Assembly: GCF_039555335.1 (NCBI RefSeq)
Contig: NC_092640.1
Location: forward strand, 36,202,784 to 36,266,783
Origin: Amphiura filiformis
Lineage: Eukaryota > Echinodermata > Ophiuroidea > Amphilepidida > Amphiuridae
Direction of reading: 5' to 3'
Length of the DNA: 64,000 nucleotides
Shown here: one piece after another, positions 45,973 through 58,686 of the stretch
How the letters are laid out: every line of letters begins with the position of its first letter
Position numbering within the stretch: the stretch's first letter is position 1
The notes under the pieces: model-generated
Database searches by the model: none
Told to the model about the DNA's origin: nothing
The model's input: only the letters and a program-made list of their open reading frames with translations
Program-made: the position numbers and the translations under genes

Positions 45973-48643
45973 CGCACAGTGGGCCAGAATCGCCTCAAAG
46001 TGTGCCAAAATTATAAACGGACAATCAAACGCATACAAACATGGTAAAATGACTATATTAGGGGTTTTCGAGGCTGCAGAATTCAATGGAAGCATTTTTA
46101 GAAATGTATGACGTCATCAAAATGCTGAACGGTGATTGGTCGGTTATTTTACAACAGTATTTCAGATGATATATGTTAAAATTTTAATTGAAAAAGCAAA
46201 ATAGGGGTTCAAGGGGAGCAAAATTCAATGATGACATTTTGGAAAGCGTATGACGTCATTAATATGCTGATATATGATTGGTCAATTATTCCTCCCGCCA
46301 TAATTCAAATGCCTGTGTAAGAATTATTATAAAACTTTCAAATCGGGGGTTTTAAGGACTGCGGAATCCAATAGAGCCATTTTCCAAGGCATATGACGTC
46401 ATTAAAATAACGAGCCGTGATTGGTTAATTACTCTTACAACAGTGATTCAAATGTCCGATTGGAAAGTATTATCAAATAGCATATTCAAGGTTATACGGA
46501 TTGCAAAATTCACTGACGGCATTTTCTAATACGTATGACATCAATAAAATGCAGACATTGTAATTGTTTAAATAAGTAAACAAACAACCAGCCAGACTAA
46601 ATGTTGGGGTGGGCCTGGGGTGCAGACAGGTGGGGGGAAAAATTTGTAGGTGATTCTTCCTGCCGGACTCCAAAACGTTGCCATTGTCTTAAACGTAATT
46701 TTGGCCCTAATTTGCAACCCATTAATATACCAATTTCCTTGAAAAAGCAACCGATTTTGCTCAAATTGGGTGCTTTTACCAATATGTTTATCAAAATACA
46801 CAATAATACTGGGCGTTTTCGTCTATGGTGAAAAACCACCCATCGCTTTATCAAAATTGTAAAAAAAAGCACCTAAAAAGGCAAGCACATAATACGTATA
46901 CCATGTCAATGGATGATCCCCACCCCGGATGTTACAACTTCAACGTCATCACAAACGACAATAAATAATTTGATTCAAATTGCAATTCTCCATTACAGAC
47001 ACGTGATTTGGTCGTTCGCTATAAATGCGAATGTGAATTAGATTTTTTTCAAGTAGGCCTAGACGTAATACCAAATCTAGATGTCACATTTAAAATTGGC
47101 AGACCATGGGGTTCTTGTGTCTTGAGTTTCTTTCATGCATAAAGTCTATAATTTATATGAATGTTCAAAGCAGAATAGAATGTGCATGTAATATATGAAT
47201 GCACGTTTCAATCAAAAGGCTAATGAGGTTAGAATAGACCTAGGCCTACTCTAATTCCCTGATATTCATAATTTTAAAAACAATTATTTTCCGACCAAAA
47301 CGACCACAACTTTATCACATGTCCTTAATGTCAGCACAGAGCTTAGGGTTTTTCATATGAACTGTGAAACTGAGCTACTTTCATGAAATTGTTTTTATGA
47401 TATATACCATTATCATGATTAAAACGTCACAAAACTAATCCAAAAACTAATCCAAATGTATAGTTAGCATATGCCTTGTGATGCTGCGTATATCAGGCTC
47501 TTTTTCTTCTAAAAGATCATGTGCTTTCCTTTTCTTTGAACGATCGACAGTGCCTCCCACATATTCGATGGACGTCTCGGCCCTTCTAGGAGGTGCTGGT
47601 GCTGATAAGTTCCTTCAGAATGAGCAGTGCTACGAACCTCTGCAGCTGAAAGTTCAGCTGCTGCATTGGAGTTCTTCATCAAATGTCAGTTTCCGGTTAA
47701 GCCAGTCTTTATTTTGAGTGTAAAATAATCCACATAGTGTCTACAGTGTCTTTTAATACCTTTCAAAATGTTAAGCTATATGTTATCTGGCAGTTCAATT
47801 CTATGATGAATGTGCAAAGCATCCATACAAACATGGTAGGGCCTATGATAAATTTATATCTGAAAGTGAGCCTGCTGCATAAGCAGCATAAAAAACGTTT
47901 TTGATAAAGATTCCATGATTTTGTTTTATCTCGAACAATGATGTTTTAAAATATTGAGACCTTATATGCTATTTCTTAGAGCAGAGTTGTAGTGAAAACC
48001 GCAAAATCCCAAGGGTATTTAAGCAATATGAGGGCGCCATGCACATGACATGATAAACCCGTACGCCGTACTGATCCATCAAAATCAGCTGAAATGTGAG
48101 CAAATAGGGTACATTGTATGGACCCTGGAATGCAGGCTGGCAAATATTTGAAAAACCATTGCCATCAACATAGTTCTAAGACTTGTCTACAACTGATAAC
48201 ATTATTTTTTGAACAGGAATCGACAGGAATCCAAACTAAATTTCTATTTTTTCCCAAAAATGCATATTTTTACCGTATTTCACCAAATTAGCCCCCTCAT
48301 TACTCCTGATTAATACAATTATTTATATTTTGGCTTGAATGATCTGGTTTGACTACTACTAGGTATGACATATGCACAATGGCAAGACAACAGTTTCTCA
48401 TTTACTAACGTTACATTAGTTGTTCTCAAAATTCACACTTTTACCATTTTAAGAGAAAATTTGACACTTTTGGGTCAAATTCATGACTAAACGACACTTA
48501 TGAAATCCATCGAAACATATATTATGGGCCAAATAATATACTTCAGAATGTTTTCTTTCTCAAACAACTGAAAAAGTTTGGAAATTCCACATTCACCAAA
48601 TTTTAATTTTGGCACACTTTGATTCCGCCCTGGCCCACTGTGC
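45973..48643. mobile_element. TIR element of about 2.7 kb in lectin copy B intron
   Basis: GCACAGTGGGCCAG, then AAAGTGTGCCAAAATTA on the left, returns inverted near 48605-48643. It contains a 142-bp tandem repeat (46040-46560). On the minus strand near 47470-47640 is an open stretch with KKRKAHDLLEEK, possibly decayed transposase. I could not assign a superfamily. Confidence 0.6.
46040..46560. repeat. 142-bp tandem repeat carrying TGACGTCAT
   Basis: Four units. TGACGTCAT occurs at 46109, 46251 and 46394, and as TGACATCAA at 46536, spaced 142, 143 and 142 bp. The first three also hold TGATTGGT, a CCAAT-type box, about 20-25 bp later. Confidence 0.8.
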
Positions 48644-49026
48644 GGCGTCAGGTGAATTCAAGAACACTTAGGGAGCACAGACATCGAACATTCCAATCTA
48701 TGCGTTATTAATCTATGAATCTAAGTAAGTCACTGAGTTGTGTCCGCATGAGCAAGGTGGTTGCACTGGAGTGGTGAATTATGGGAAGGGGAACATATTC
48801 TCTATGCGTTGAAGCTCTGATATCTCAGTGTCGATTACAGTAAGTATTCGGTCAGCAAACAACATTTTATATCCACACACATTCTTCTGGGCTACAATTA
48901 ATAACCGCATTCAGTAAAAGATAATAATTATAGTATGCTTTACATGGAAATGCTGTTTATGATGACAATTTAGTCTTATTTAGAACTTGTGCTCTACAAA
49001 AATATCTGACTCCCCTTTAAACTTAC

Positions 49027-49140
49027 GCTGTTCACAGTTGATTCCTGTCCAGCCAGGAGCACATGTGCACCTGTAGTCGTTGATAAGATCATAACATGTT
49101 CCACCATTGAAACATGAAATACTAGCACATTCATTCACGT
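49027..49140 (-). CDS. Lectin copy B: calcium-binding EGF exon 1
   Basis: 114 nt, phase 1 at both ends. It reads [20 protein letters not shown], then [18 protein letters not shown]: six cysteines and a calcium-binding start. Intact. The flanking intron (about 48860-49020) is homologous to that of the next EGF exon, pointing to exon duplication. Confidence 0.92.
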
Positions 49141-50087
49141 CTGAAATAAATGAAGAATTAAAAACATCATTAACGAAACTTGATTTATATCAAAGGCATT
49201 CAGACTTTCGCACAAATATTAGGACACCATTTCGATATTATGCGCTATAACAGGTGTAGGATTAGAAACATGTAAGGAAACATTTAAATATGCAAATTTT
49301 GTGTTCGCTACGCTCTCATTTTGGTATGTTGAAATGGGGCAGGCAAATATTTTTAGGCAAGTCGAAAGGAGGGCAAGCGATTATTGGCAGACTATTTTGA
49401 GAATTCACCATCCGTTGGAATACATACACGTACACATAACCAGCATACGCAAGCGTTTTTTAACATATTATATTTTGAGTTTTGATTTGGGCTAATGCAC
49501 TTAATTGTTGCGTTTAATAAAGGTCATGAAAATGTTTGGTTTTTTTTATCAAAACACAAAACGTTGTCAAAATACTATTGTAAAATAGTTTAGGCAAACA
49601 TTTTTGCCAACTATTTTGTCAACACTTAAATAAAATTGATAGAATATTTTGTTTTTGTAAAATATTTTTGAACATTGTGAAGACGTTTTATATCCTTTAG
49701 TTTCCCTTTAGTAAGCATGATAAGTAGACATTTGAACGTTTTCTTGCAACCTGTTCTAATCTTTTGCGAATAATGTCCAAGACATTTTGTGTTTGCTGGG
49801 TAATTGTGGCACAGCACCTACGTAACTAACATGTGTTTATGGTCTAGAAACAGGTATTTGCTAATCAATATGCATAGTTATACAGTGATGTAACCCTCAA
49901 TGTTTCAGCACAGAACAAACCTTCAAATATCCGCACACATTATTCTAGAATACAATTATTAATAGCCGCATTCAATAAAAGATAATACAGTGTGCTTTAC
50001 ACCCCTTTAGGTGTTGTTTATGATGGAAATTTAGTCTTATTTGGAACTTGTGCTTGAAAATCTATCTGATTTCCCCCTCAAACCTAC

Positions 50088-50201
50088 TCTGTTCGCAGTT
50101 GATTCCTGTCCATCCAGGAACACATATGCACGTGTAGTTGTTGACAAGATCATAACATGTTCCACCATTGAAACACGAAATACTAGCACATTCATCCACG
50201 T
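50088..50201 (-). CDS. Lectin copy B: calcium-binding EGF exon 2
   Basis: 114 nt, phase 1 at both ends (donor A|GTAGGT). It reads [20 protein letters not shown], then [18 protein letters not shown]. The counterpart of the broken exon 22534-22645 in copy A. Confidence 0.92.
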
Positions 50202-50597
50202 CTGAAATGATTAAAGAATTAAACATCATCAATAATGAAACTTGATTTATGTCAAAGGGATGCAGACAGGTGGTACGGAGCTACAAACAACATTTATACG
50301 CAGTAATGCTATGAGGAGGTGGGGTGGTTGAGCGCTCATAAAACCAGGGTTGACCCACCAAAGACTGGTCCTAAGTAAAGGTGAATTTTCCCAACAACTA
50401 AATCAACCTCAAAGATTGATGTACCAGGATTGCTTATCTTAAAACAGTAAAAAAAATAGGCTAAGAAGGTGGAAGCGCTGGTTATACCAATGAACTATTC
50501 CTCCCTACTAATACTACTATTACTACTACCACCACCACTACTACTACATGTATTATATATTATCAATTAATGCTTCTATACATGATCATTGTTTTAC

Positions 50598-50850
50598 CAC
50601 AATAAGCGCGGTCCAAAAGTACATCAAGTATATCCTTCTCCCAGTTATGTCGCATAGTAAGTGGCCACGGGTCATCCACAAACCAAAGATCTCCATCTTC
50701 ATACTCTTCATCCAGTCCTGGACAGGTTTTCATATTTTTGGTGCTACAACACCTTGACAGAAACATATTTCTAGATACGATAGAGACCATCTTAAGGCAC
50801 CACCTCTTGAAGGATCTGGTCTTTCTTTCAGGACACATACTTGGCTCTGC
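50598..50850 (-). CDS. Lectin copy B: unrecognised Cys-bearing exon
   Basis: Homolog of 23425-23654. Donor TGTG|GTAAAA, phase 1. It opens AEPSMCPERKTRSFKR, later MKTCPGLDEEYEDGDLWFVD, LTMRHNWEK and LLDRAYCG. Over about 60 bp in the middle its frame differs from copy A: one extra base near 50797 and one fewer near 50737, so the exon length stays equal. The frame open in copy A gives the C-F-C pattern, and both frames are open. No upstream signal-peptide exon was recognised. Confidence 0.55.
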
Positions 50851-51046
50851 ACCACTGCCAGAGTTGTAAACGAAAAAGATATTGAAAACAAAGTTAAGAT
50901 TTATACTACATTATGATAGTGTTTTTTGTGAAATATGTTTGTTTACGAGTAGTATACTTTATCTCTATTATATAGCAGTGGCGTTCCGAAAATTAATCAA
51001 ATTAGTGATGTTCCTGTTTGTCCTGTTTTAGTCACACTTATTGCAT

Positions 51047-51086
51047 TTTTTTTCTTCTTCTTTTTTTTTTTTTTTTTTTTTTTTTG
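51047..51086. repeat. Poly-T tract
   Basis: Nearly pure T run followed by GCAGCAGG. Possibly the reversed tail of a retroposed sequence. Confidence 0.85.
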
Positions 51087-51339
51087 CAGCAGGTATTTTG
51101 GTAGAGGGTCAGTTGGACGTTGTTTCATTTTTGTCCACCTTGGATATTTGCTCGGGAAAACATGCTAAATAATAGACACTAAGACAGCGCCTGATCGCTT
51201 TTAGGAGCAGACTACCATGCGGGCTAATTGCTTTTTTTTGCTGAATTATACACAATAACCAACATAACACATTTACAGTTATCTCACAAAATCCGAAGCA
51301 ATTATTCGACTTTTTATATAAAAATGACTGCGAGCATCT

Positions 51340-52150
51340 GACGATGTAACTACACCTCCGAAAGAGTACTCTCTTGATTCTTTAATATGCAATTGAATAC
51401 ATGAATACAAAAGCCACCCAAGTCCATGGGAAGTGATTTTGAGAGAAAAACCTGTGCATCATTTTAATTCCTTCAGTTAGATTTACCTGGTCAATATGGT
51501 AAGTTTTACTTGCAGATGAGTGGATTAACCTGTATTAGGTATGACGATTAGCATTTCAGGGACTTCGTGGGGTTCATTTTAAATTTTGGACTTGGGTGGT
51601 TTTTGAATCATATACAAAGACAACAATGTTAGAATGAGATTACCACTAGTAAGATAATACAAAATAAAGCACACAGGCATGTATAATGTTGATAAGCATT
51701 CTGCCATGTAATATAAACCACACACTTTCCTTTATTAAACCCATTTTTTTTTCCAAAAGTCACTCTCTAGCAATGAATGTGTTACAAGTGGACTTTTATA
51801 CATACTGGATTTCAATAAATGTGTTACAAGACTCAAATCATGGAATTGGGTGATTCTTTCATACATGCTATTTTTCACATGCTCAATAGACACAGAGGAT
51901 GACATTGAGTTGTTCTTTCATACATATGACAGGCCTATGTATAGCAATAATTTCCCATGCTTAACTCAATTTGGCCAAAGTATGGACTTGGGTGGCTTTT
52001 GTATTCATATATTCAATTGAATCTGCACATATTACCATTCAAATCCAAACCAATCCTCCTGATATGCTCCCAACGAGTCATCATTGCCTAGTGTTGAACC
52101 CGGGTCAACATGCACCAGAGGAGAGTACTTTAACCTTATTAAATTTAGGC
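51340..52150. mobile_element. Foldback-like inverted repeat
   Basis: GAATACAAAAGCCACCCAAG with GAGTACTCTC on the left side returns inverted near 51985-52130 (CTTGGGTGGCTTTTGTATTC, GAGAGTACTTT). The middle has two further related arms. Outer limits are approximate. Confidence 0.55.
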
Positions 52151-52608
52151 CGCAAACTTTCGCATCAGGCGCAATAGGCAACAACATATCATCAATTTTG
52201 AAATTCCCATTGAACAATGTGCGAGTAATAATATAGGTTAACCCACAAGAACAACACATCGGTATAACGATAAGCAAACATTACGACACAGTTCATCATC
52301 AAGAAATATTTGGGGATTTCGAAACAAAAGACCTAACAATCAGTGACAATTTCTTTTTAAACATGTAGAACGGGGTTGGAAAGGAAAAGGCTTGAAGTAA
52401 AATGAATCCAGCACCTTTTGGCGACAAAATAAGTTAAGGGTACAAATCTGCGTTTGCCATATTGAAGCTAAATTCTGAAATATGGTACAAAAGTGGAGCA
52501 AATGCGCTCGAAGAGCACATAAACTGCCACTTTTTAGGTTAAATGCCCTAAAATTATGTTAATTTGGTCAAAAACCCACATGCAGGCGTCAACATGGGAG
52601 ATGATTGT

Positions 52609-52617
52609 CTATTGTTT

Positions 52618-52713
<96 letters not shown>

Positions 52714-52722
52714 CTTATTTGG
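52609..52722. repeat. (ATTT)n microsatellite
   Basis: About 27 ATTT units. Three overlapping poly-IYLF frames across it are artefacts. Confidence 0.97.
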
Positions 52723-53704
52723 ATATTCTTTTACGACGGGAGTTCATAACAATAAGTACGTCTTTAGCGGGTTCTAAACTTTCCGACGGCTAACCCGCTA
52801 AAACCTTTCTAATTGTCCCATGTATGCGAAACATACTTGAACGGCCATTCTATACTGATTTCCCCCAATCATATTCATCCGACTTATCCGAATTGAAATA
52901 TTGAAGGATGTATAAAAGTATGGAACAATCGGTCGTTTGAAATATTGAGCCTTAGTATTGGGGTTGGTTTTGGTCCCGTGGTTTCCTATTATCCTGCTTA
53001 AACTCTTGAGTGACGTCATTATCGGTGTCTTTGTTTGTACCCTTTGTTAGACCCATTCCATGTCAACTCCAGGGATGTGCACCGCAGCACCTCTTCAATT
53101 TATTTCTTTTTCTGTGTGGTGGTAGATATTGATGAGAAAGTACAATCCCGAAAATTTGAGCTTCATACTCCATCCCGTGGCATCAATTTGAAATTTAGGG
53201 GGGCCAGCATAAAAAATGTGTCGCAACGCGAAAGACGACGTTTGGAGGTCCATAAATGTATAAAGGGAACCCTTTACAACTTTGAAAAGTATGTATCCTG
53301 GGGTACTTATTTGTGTAGAATTCAAATCTGGCATAAGAAAACTTGTAACTCCTTTACTTTAAAAGATATAGGGCCCTGAAAATGCAACTTCGTCCATCCA
53401 GGACCAACTTTGGGGGGTCAGAACTCCAAAAGTAAAAATAATTTTATTGTCCATTTTTTTGCCAGTCAGAGCCCTTTGATAGGACATTACTCTTATCCAA
53501 TATTGAGCCTATTAGCCGAGATATTACCCATGCAAAACCCCAATTGTACATTTTTTGTACATTTTGACCCCCCTGAAAACCAATGTCAGACATTTTGATC
53601 CACCGTCAACTTCAGGTATGTTGAATATTTGTCCTTGGACAACATTTCTGAGAGATATTGGCTTTGGGACTCGATGACTTCAACACATCAGTGAGGTTTG
53701 CATT

Positions 53705-53768
53705 CTCCATAGAGTTGTACATAGGTCATTATACATGCGAAATCAAAAATGTGTACAACTCTATGGAG
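53705..53768. repeat. 17-bp inverted repeat, 30-nt loop
   Basis: CTCCATAGAGTTGTACA at 53705-53721 and its exact complement at 53752-53768. Confidence 0.85.
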
Positions 53769-54189
53769 TAGGCAAACCTAAGTTATCTATTTGTTTTCAT
53801 GAATTGGAAGACATTCTTTGATGTATTACTGAGCTCAATGGTCTGAAATTACTGGAGTGTGAGGTCAGCATAGTATTTTATTAACAGAAAGTATAGAGGC
53901 CCTGCATGAAATTATCGATTGGCTCCAAACCAAGGATTTGAGCCGGTGTCCTTCACCGTAGTTCATTCAATCAAATGTTGTCATCAACCTATTTGATTGC
54001 AATCATGATTTTGTTGAATGCATTTGAGTAGTCCACCATATTTACGGGATGATATGTCACATGCAAGGCCTCTACTCTCCAAATTCATTTCCTAATGTAT
54101 GTGAGGATGATACAATAATGACATGATGAACATAGTCATTGATGCATCAGTTTTAAAATAGACTAGGCGGTTACCATATTTGGTGGTTC

Positions 54190-55145
54190 TCGACAGTTTT
54201 TACTAATTTGACCTCAGATGATCCCTGGCGACCCCAAAATGACCTTCCAAAATTTGGCTCTAAATGTTAACTGTACCCACCAAGTTTCATGTCCATACGA
54301 CAGTTTTTACTAATTTGACCTCAGATGACCACTGGGTGACCTTGGATGACCCCAAAATGATCTAAACTTATAACTCTGAATGTTGACTGTACCCACCAAG
54401 TTTCATGCCCATATATGCGTGTTTACTAATTTGACCTCAGATGACCCGTGGTGACCTTGGATAACCCCAAAATGACCTTCAAAAAATGTTGTTTTAAATG
54501 TTGACTGTACCTAGTACCAAGTTTCATGCCCATACGACACTTTTTAGTAATTTGACCTCAGATGACCCCTGGGAGCGGACCCCGGTGTCAGATGACTTTA
54601 AAACAGGCCTTCTCAACTAGTTTATTTGAAGCGCCAACTGGAAAATTTCTGTGATCATGAAGTGCCAAAATGTTTAAGGGCGCCTGAGGACTTTGTGAGT
54701 TAGAAAGGGCGCATAGCGGGTACGGTGTAGTGATGAAGTTTTATCGGGGGTCCAGGGGGCAGCGCCCCCGTAAGCTCATGGATTTTAAGGTTTTTTAAAG
54801 GCCCAGATTGAGTATTTTCACCTCTTTTTTGTTCAAGATTTATGTGAAAAATATATTAAAATTACCGTGCGCCACTTTGTGCGCCACTTCGACTGACTCG
54901 AAGTTGAGAAGGCCTGCTTTAAAACGAACATAAACATCTTCTTGACAGGACAGAACTACACCCACCCACCGAGTTTGAGCCCCGTACGACCTAGTTTCAT
55001 GCCCATATGACAGTTTTTAGTCATTTGACCTCAAATGACCCCTTGGAGGGGGCCGGGGTCGGATGACTTAACGAACATAAACTTCTTCTTGCCAGGACAG
55101 AACTACACCCACCCACCGAGTTTGAGCCCCGTACGACCTACGACG
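54190..55145. repeat. Tandem repeat with TGACCT half-sites
   Basis: Units of about 110-120 bp built from TTTGACCTCAGATGACCC, GGTGACCTTGGATGACCCC and CCACCAAGTTTCATGCCCAT recur from 54195 to 54600 and, diverged, at 54990-55145. An intervening block has different sequence. Many units hold two TGACCT-like hexamers four bases apart. Confidence 0.75.
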
Positions 55146-55149
55146 GCCT

Positions 55150-57420
55150 CACATTAGCAGTCACAGACAAAACCTAAATCTACAGAATATATCCATTACT
55201 CGTCTCGAAAGAGCTCAAAATAAATAACTTAGAAAATGATCTTGATGTCCTTTAACATGTTTCCATAGTTAACCATCGTTAGCCATGGATATCTATACTG
55301 TAGAACTGACCGGTGAAGTCCGATTTATTGGGACGTCTATCGACCATCAACGAGTAATGAGTGCAGAGATAATGTAGGCCTAATCAGTGTTAACAAAAAG
55401 TTATTTGTATAATTCTAGGTTTGTTTTCTTTTTTAGTTAATATTGTCACATTTGTCGATAGGCCTAACCATGATACCATTAAAAAAGCTAAAAGAACATC
55501 AATTCTACATACCGTTTATTTGGAACTGAACTTTGATTTATTAAAGTCATAATGTACGATCTTATAATATGGATTTGGTTAATTTTTTTCAAACCTGATT
55601 TTATGGCATATTTGTAATGTATACACATGCCACACGACGACCGATCTGGGAATCTTGTTCGCACTGCCCTCTATACACGTTATTGAATAATTTTTCACTA
55701 TGGATCCATCATCAACTGTACCGTTAGTTATTGATTATTCCCCAATTCTGACCCATCTATTGTTAACCCGACCATCCGTTATTTGTTTAACAATGAACTT
55801 TATTAAAAATCGATACACCATTTCCTTGCTATATCTACAGTGCATAGGCGTACACGCATCGTGGCATTTTAATATCGAGACATTATATAGCGTGATCATT
55901 TCTTGCATGATTTCTATATTATATTAATTTTGTTCACTTTAAAAAGTATCAAATCACAGAATATAATTTTTGCTTCTTTTACTATAATAAAACATACATG
56001 CAGTAGACCTTTATAGCGCTGAGACCCACTCATTTTTTAATGTTTTAATGCCAAAATTCTGTGCATAATACGGCCCACAAATATCGTTCAAATTCACTAC
56101 TTTCATTTCATTTCCGACCAAATGTGTTTCTAGTTTTGATGAGCACGACAGTCAATGTTTATGGTATTGAAATAAAAAGTTTGGATTATTAATGGTATAA
56201 ATCTAAATTTCTTGTTTGAAAACAGTCAAAATATCCATTTTTTCTGTAAAAAATATGCCATATATAAAACATCGTATCTCGCTTATTTTTAGGTCGATTT
56301 AACTTGGGTTTTTTGCAATTAATTTATTTGACTGTAAAATAAAATTTAGAAACACAAACTGGCCTGGTAGTCTCATACCTAGACAGAACAACCTGTATTT
56401 TGTATCAATCCCAAGCGGGATGACGTCACCACGAGGAACTAAATAGACGCGACTATTCGGCAACTGGCGTTGCATGATGGGTAATTTCTGGTTCGGTGAA
56501 CAGGAACAAGACTGCACAGTGTCAACGGTGATCGGCCCTCGTGGCCACAACTTGCATCTAAATGGAATCAGCCAAATTTGTTGTGTTTGTAGGTAAACAT
56601 TGCAAAGTTCGACATAAAGTCATAATTCAAGAATTATGACTTATTGTCCTCCTATAGAACTGCGTGTTAAACGGCCAAAATAACAAGCAGTGTTTACCTT
56701 GTCATTTCAGTTCAAAATGGACAGAAGCCATTCCCGATAATTAGGGCCTATTACTGGTATTATTTTAGCATTTTGAATATATAATGACACATTTAAAATT
56801 TGAAGAAATCGTACATGATTAAGCCTTTAACACCTAACTGGAAATAACAGAGTTTATATGAGGCGAGGTCCAAAAGAGGAACACTGTTTTTAAGCCTAAT
56901 TTGCCATATTTGGTAGAGATACAGTACTTAAAGAGGTACGGGAACGTTCATAAATACTTGGGGCTGGAAAATTTTGATTTCGGTATGTCAAAACTTTTTT
57001 GACCCCCCTACATATATGTTAAACTTTTAGAACCACTTTTTTTATAGATTCAAAACTTTTTGGATCCCTTTTTCAGTATACACCAAAATATTTTGTACCC
57101 CACACCAAAATCACTCAAAATACCCGTTTTAGGCCTACTTCCAAGGGGTCATAGGTCAAAAACCATAGGTCGCAATAAAATGTTATGATTGACGTTTTTG
57201 ATCCAAACATCCATCTTAGTAAACTGATACACTTTGCAAGATGTATATGTCAATTTTCAAAAAAATTCCCATATAAAAATTTGTTCTTTTGGTCAAAACT
57301 GAACAAAAATCACCAAAAAATGCCAATTTTACCCATAAATTAAATGTATTGAGTTAAGCGATGGTCTTTTTTTGCCTTATTCCAGGGTCCCAAAATAATG
57401 GAGAAAATTTGAACATCATT
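55150..57420. other. Region without recognised gene
   Basis: AT-rich. The one point of note is 56410-56600: a CpG-containing stretch with ATGACGTCACC and TTGCATGATGGGTAATT, followed by an ATG at 56560 and an in-frame GTAG|GTAAAC, a possible promoter and first exon. No further exons could be linked, so no gene is called. Confidence 0.3.
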
Positions 57421-57424
57421 AAAT

Positions 57425-57826
57425 GAAGAGTTTGGTTCCAAAATGAATTAAGTCCAAAGACTGTTTTCGGGATTTTTTATTTGAAAATATTGAGTAGCAG
57501 TAACCTTGCCACTCTAATAACATTGGCGTAGTAGAATATTTAGTTATAACAATTTGGGCAAATGATTGCAAATATCTTTAACTTCCCACGTGCGAAGAAG
57601 AAAAAGGCATCAAGTGCAATGGCAGCCATTTTAAAACCTTGGATTTGACAATTTTAGGGGACAAATCTATTATTGAAAGAGAATAAGCCAGATGTGCAAA
57701 CATATCCATTCCAATCGTTAAATGTCATTTAAACTTTAGAATGTAAAAATATTCCAGCAAATTGTTACACAAGGCAGCTATTGAACTAATGCCTTTTGGA
57801 AACAAACTCTTGAAATATTGTGTTAG
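57425..57826 (-). mobile_element. Non-autonomous TIR element, second copy
   Basis: Ends AAGAGTTTGGTTCCAAAATG and CTTTTGGAAACAAACTCTTG. The reverse complement matches 10386-10835. No coding capacity. Confidence 0.75.
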
Positions 57827-58686
57827 TAAAGAAAGTGATTAGCCCTACTTCACTTTAATAGGGATTGGACTAAACTACAAATCAAGTAAATGACTACATT
57901 TTATGGCGATGTCGACATTTTAAAGAAAATTAACACAAATTGGCGCTGACTGGAAAATAAAGCTCTTCCCATATCCTGTCGGAAAACCATGTCCATGTAA
58001 AAAACTTGTAACTCCCTTCGTCTGTTGGCGGGTAACTTCTTGAATTCCTAGTTTATTCGAAGCATGCAAAATAGTGGCGTCATCCATTTTTATATTATTG
58101 TAAAACAAATAATAATAACTGAGGCCTAATGATAAAATCTAACGATGGCCACCCCCAAAAAAAAAAAAAAAACACTGTATAATGTGCGCAACCTACAAAG
58201 TGAAGAACTTGAAAAAGAACATTTCAGCCCGAATCACGGGTCAAATAATCGCCAAGTATCTTCTTAACCATTGATTTATATGGGACAGGAATAGAGGTTA
58301 TCCATGTTCTATAAGCTGCATGTCCTATCAACGACTGCTATACCTTGTTTAAGACATTCTAAAGAAGTACCTGCATGTGCAACCATGACTGTTTCTGAAC
58401 AAAAGAGAAACCAAAACTATATATTTGAAATGAGGGAGTGTATTGCAGCTGGATTTTACATGCATTTCTTTATATTATTATTTTCTCAAAGAGTTGAATA
58501 TGCTCACAGTTTTTACCCAGGATTTCAATTTTTTTACCCGCAAATTGCAGTTAAACATATCCACAGAAAAATACCGGTCCTCACTAATTAGTGTATTTAA
58601 TTTCCAGTTAGTGTATTTAAGATAAAACCTGACAACAAATAAAATTTTCTTGCAATAGAAATATCATATGGGATACTGATATGGTA

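Noticed and set aside
47478-47717. 79-residue plus-strand frame
   Set aside because: The minus strand here reads more like decayed transposase within a mobile element. Neither strand gives an identifiable protein.
52032-52277. 81-residue minus-strand frame with protein-like composition
   Set aside because: It overlaps the foldback at 51340-52150, with no splice sites or family match.
52556-52793. Three overlapping IYLF-repeat proteins
   Set aside because: Translation of the (ATTT)n microsatellite in three frames.
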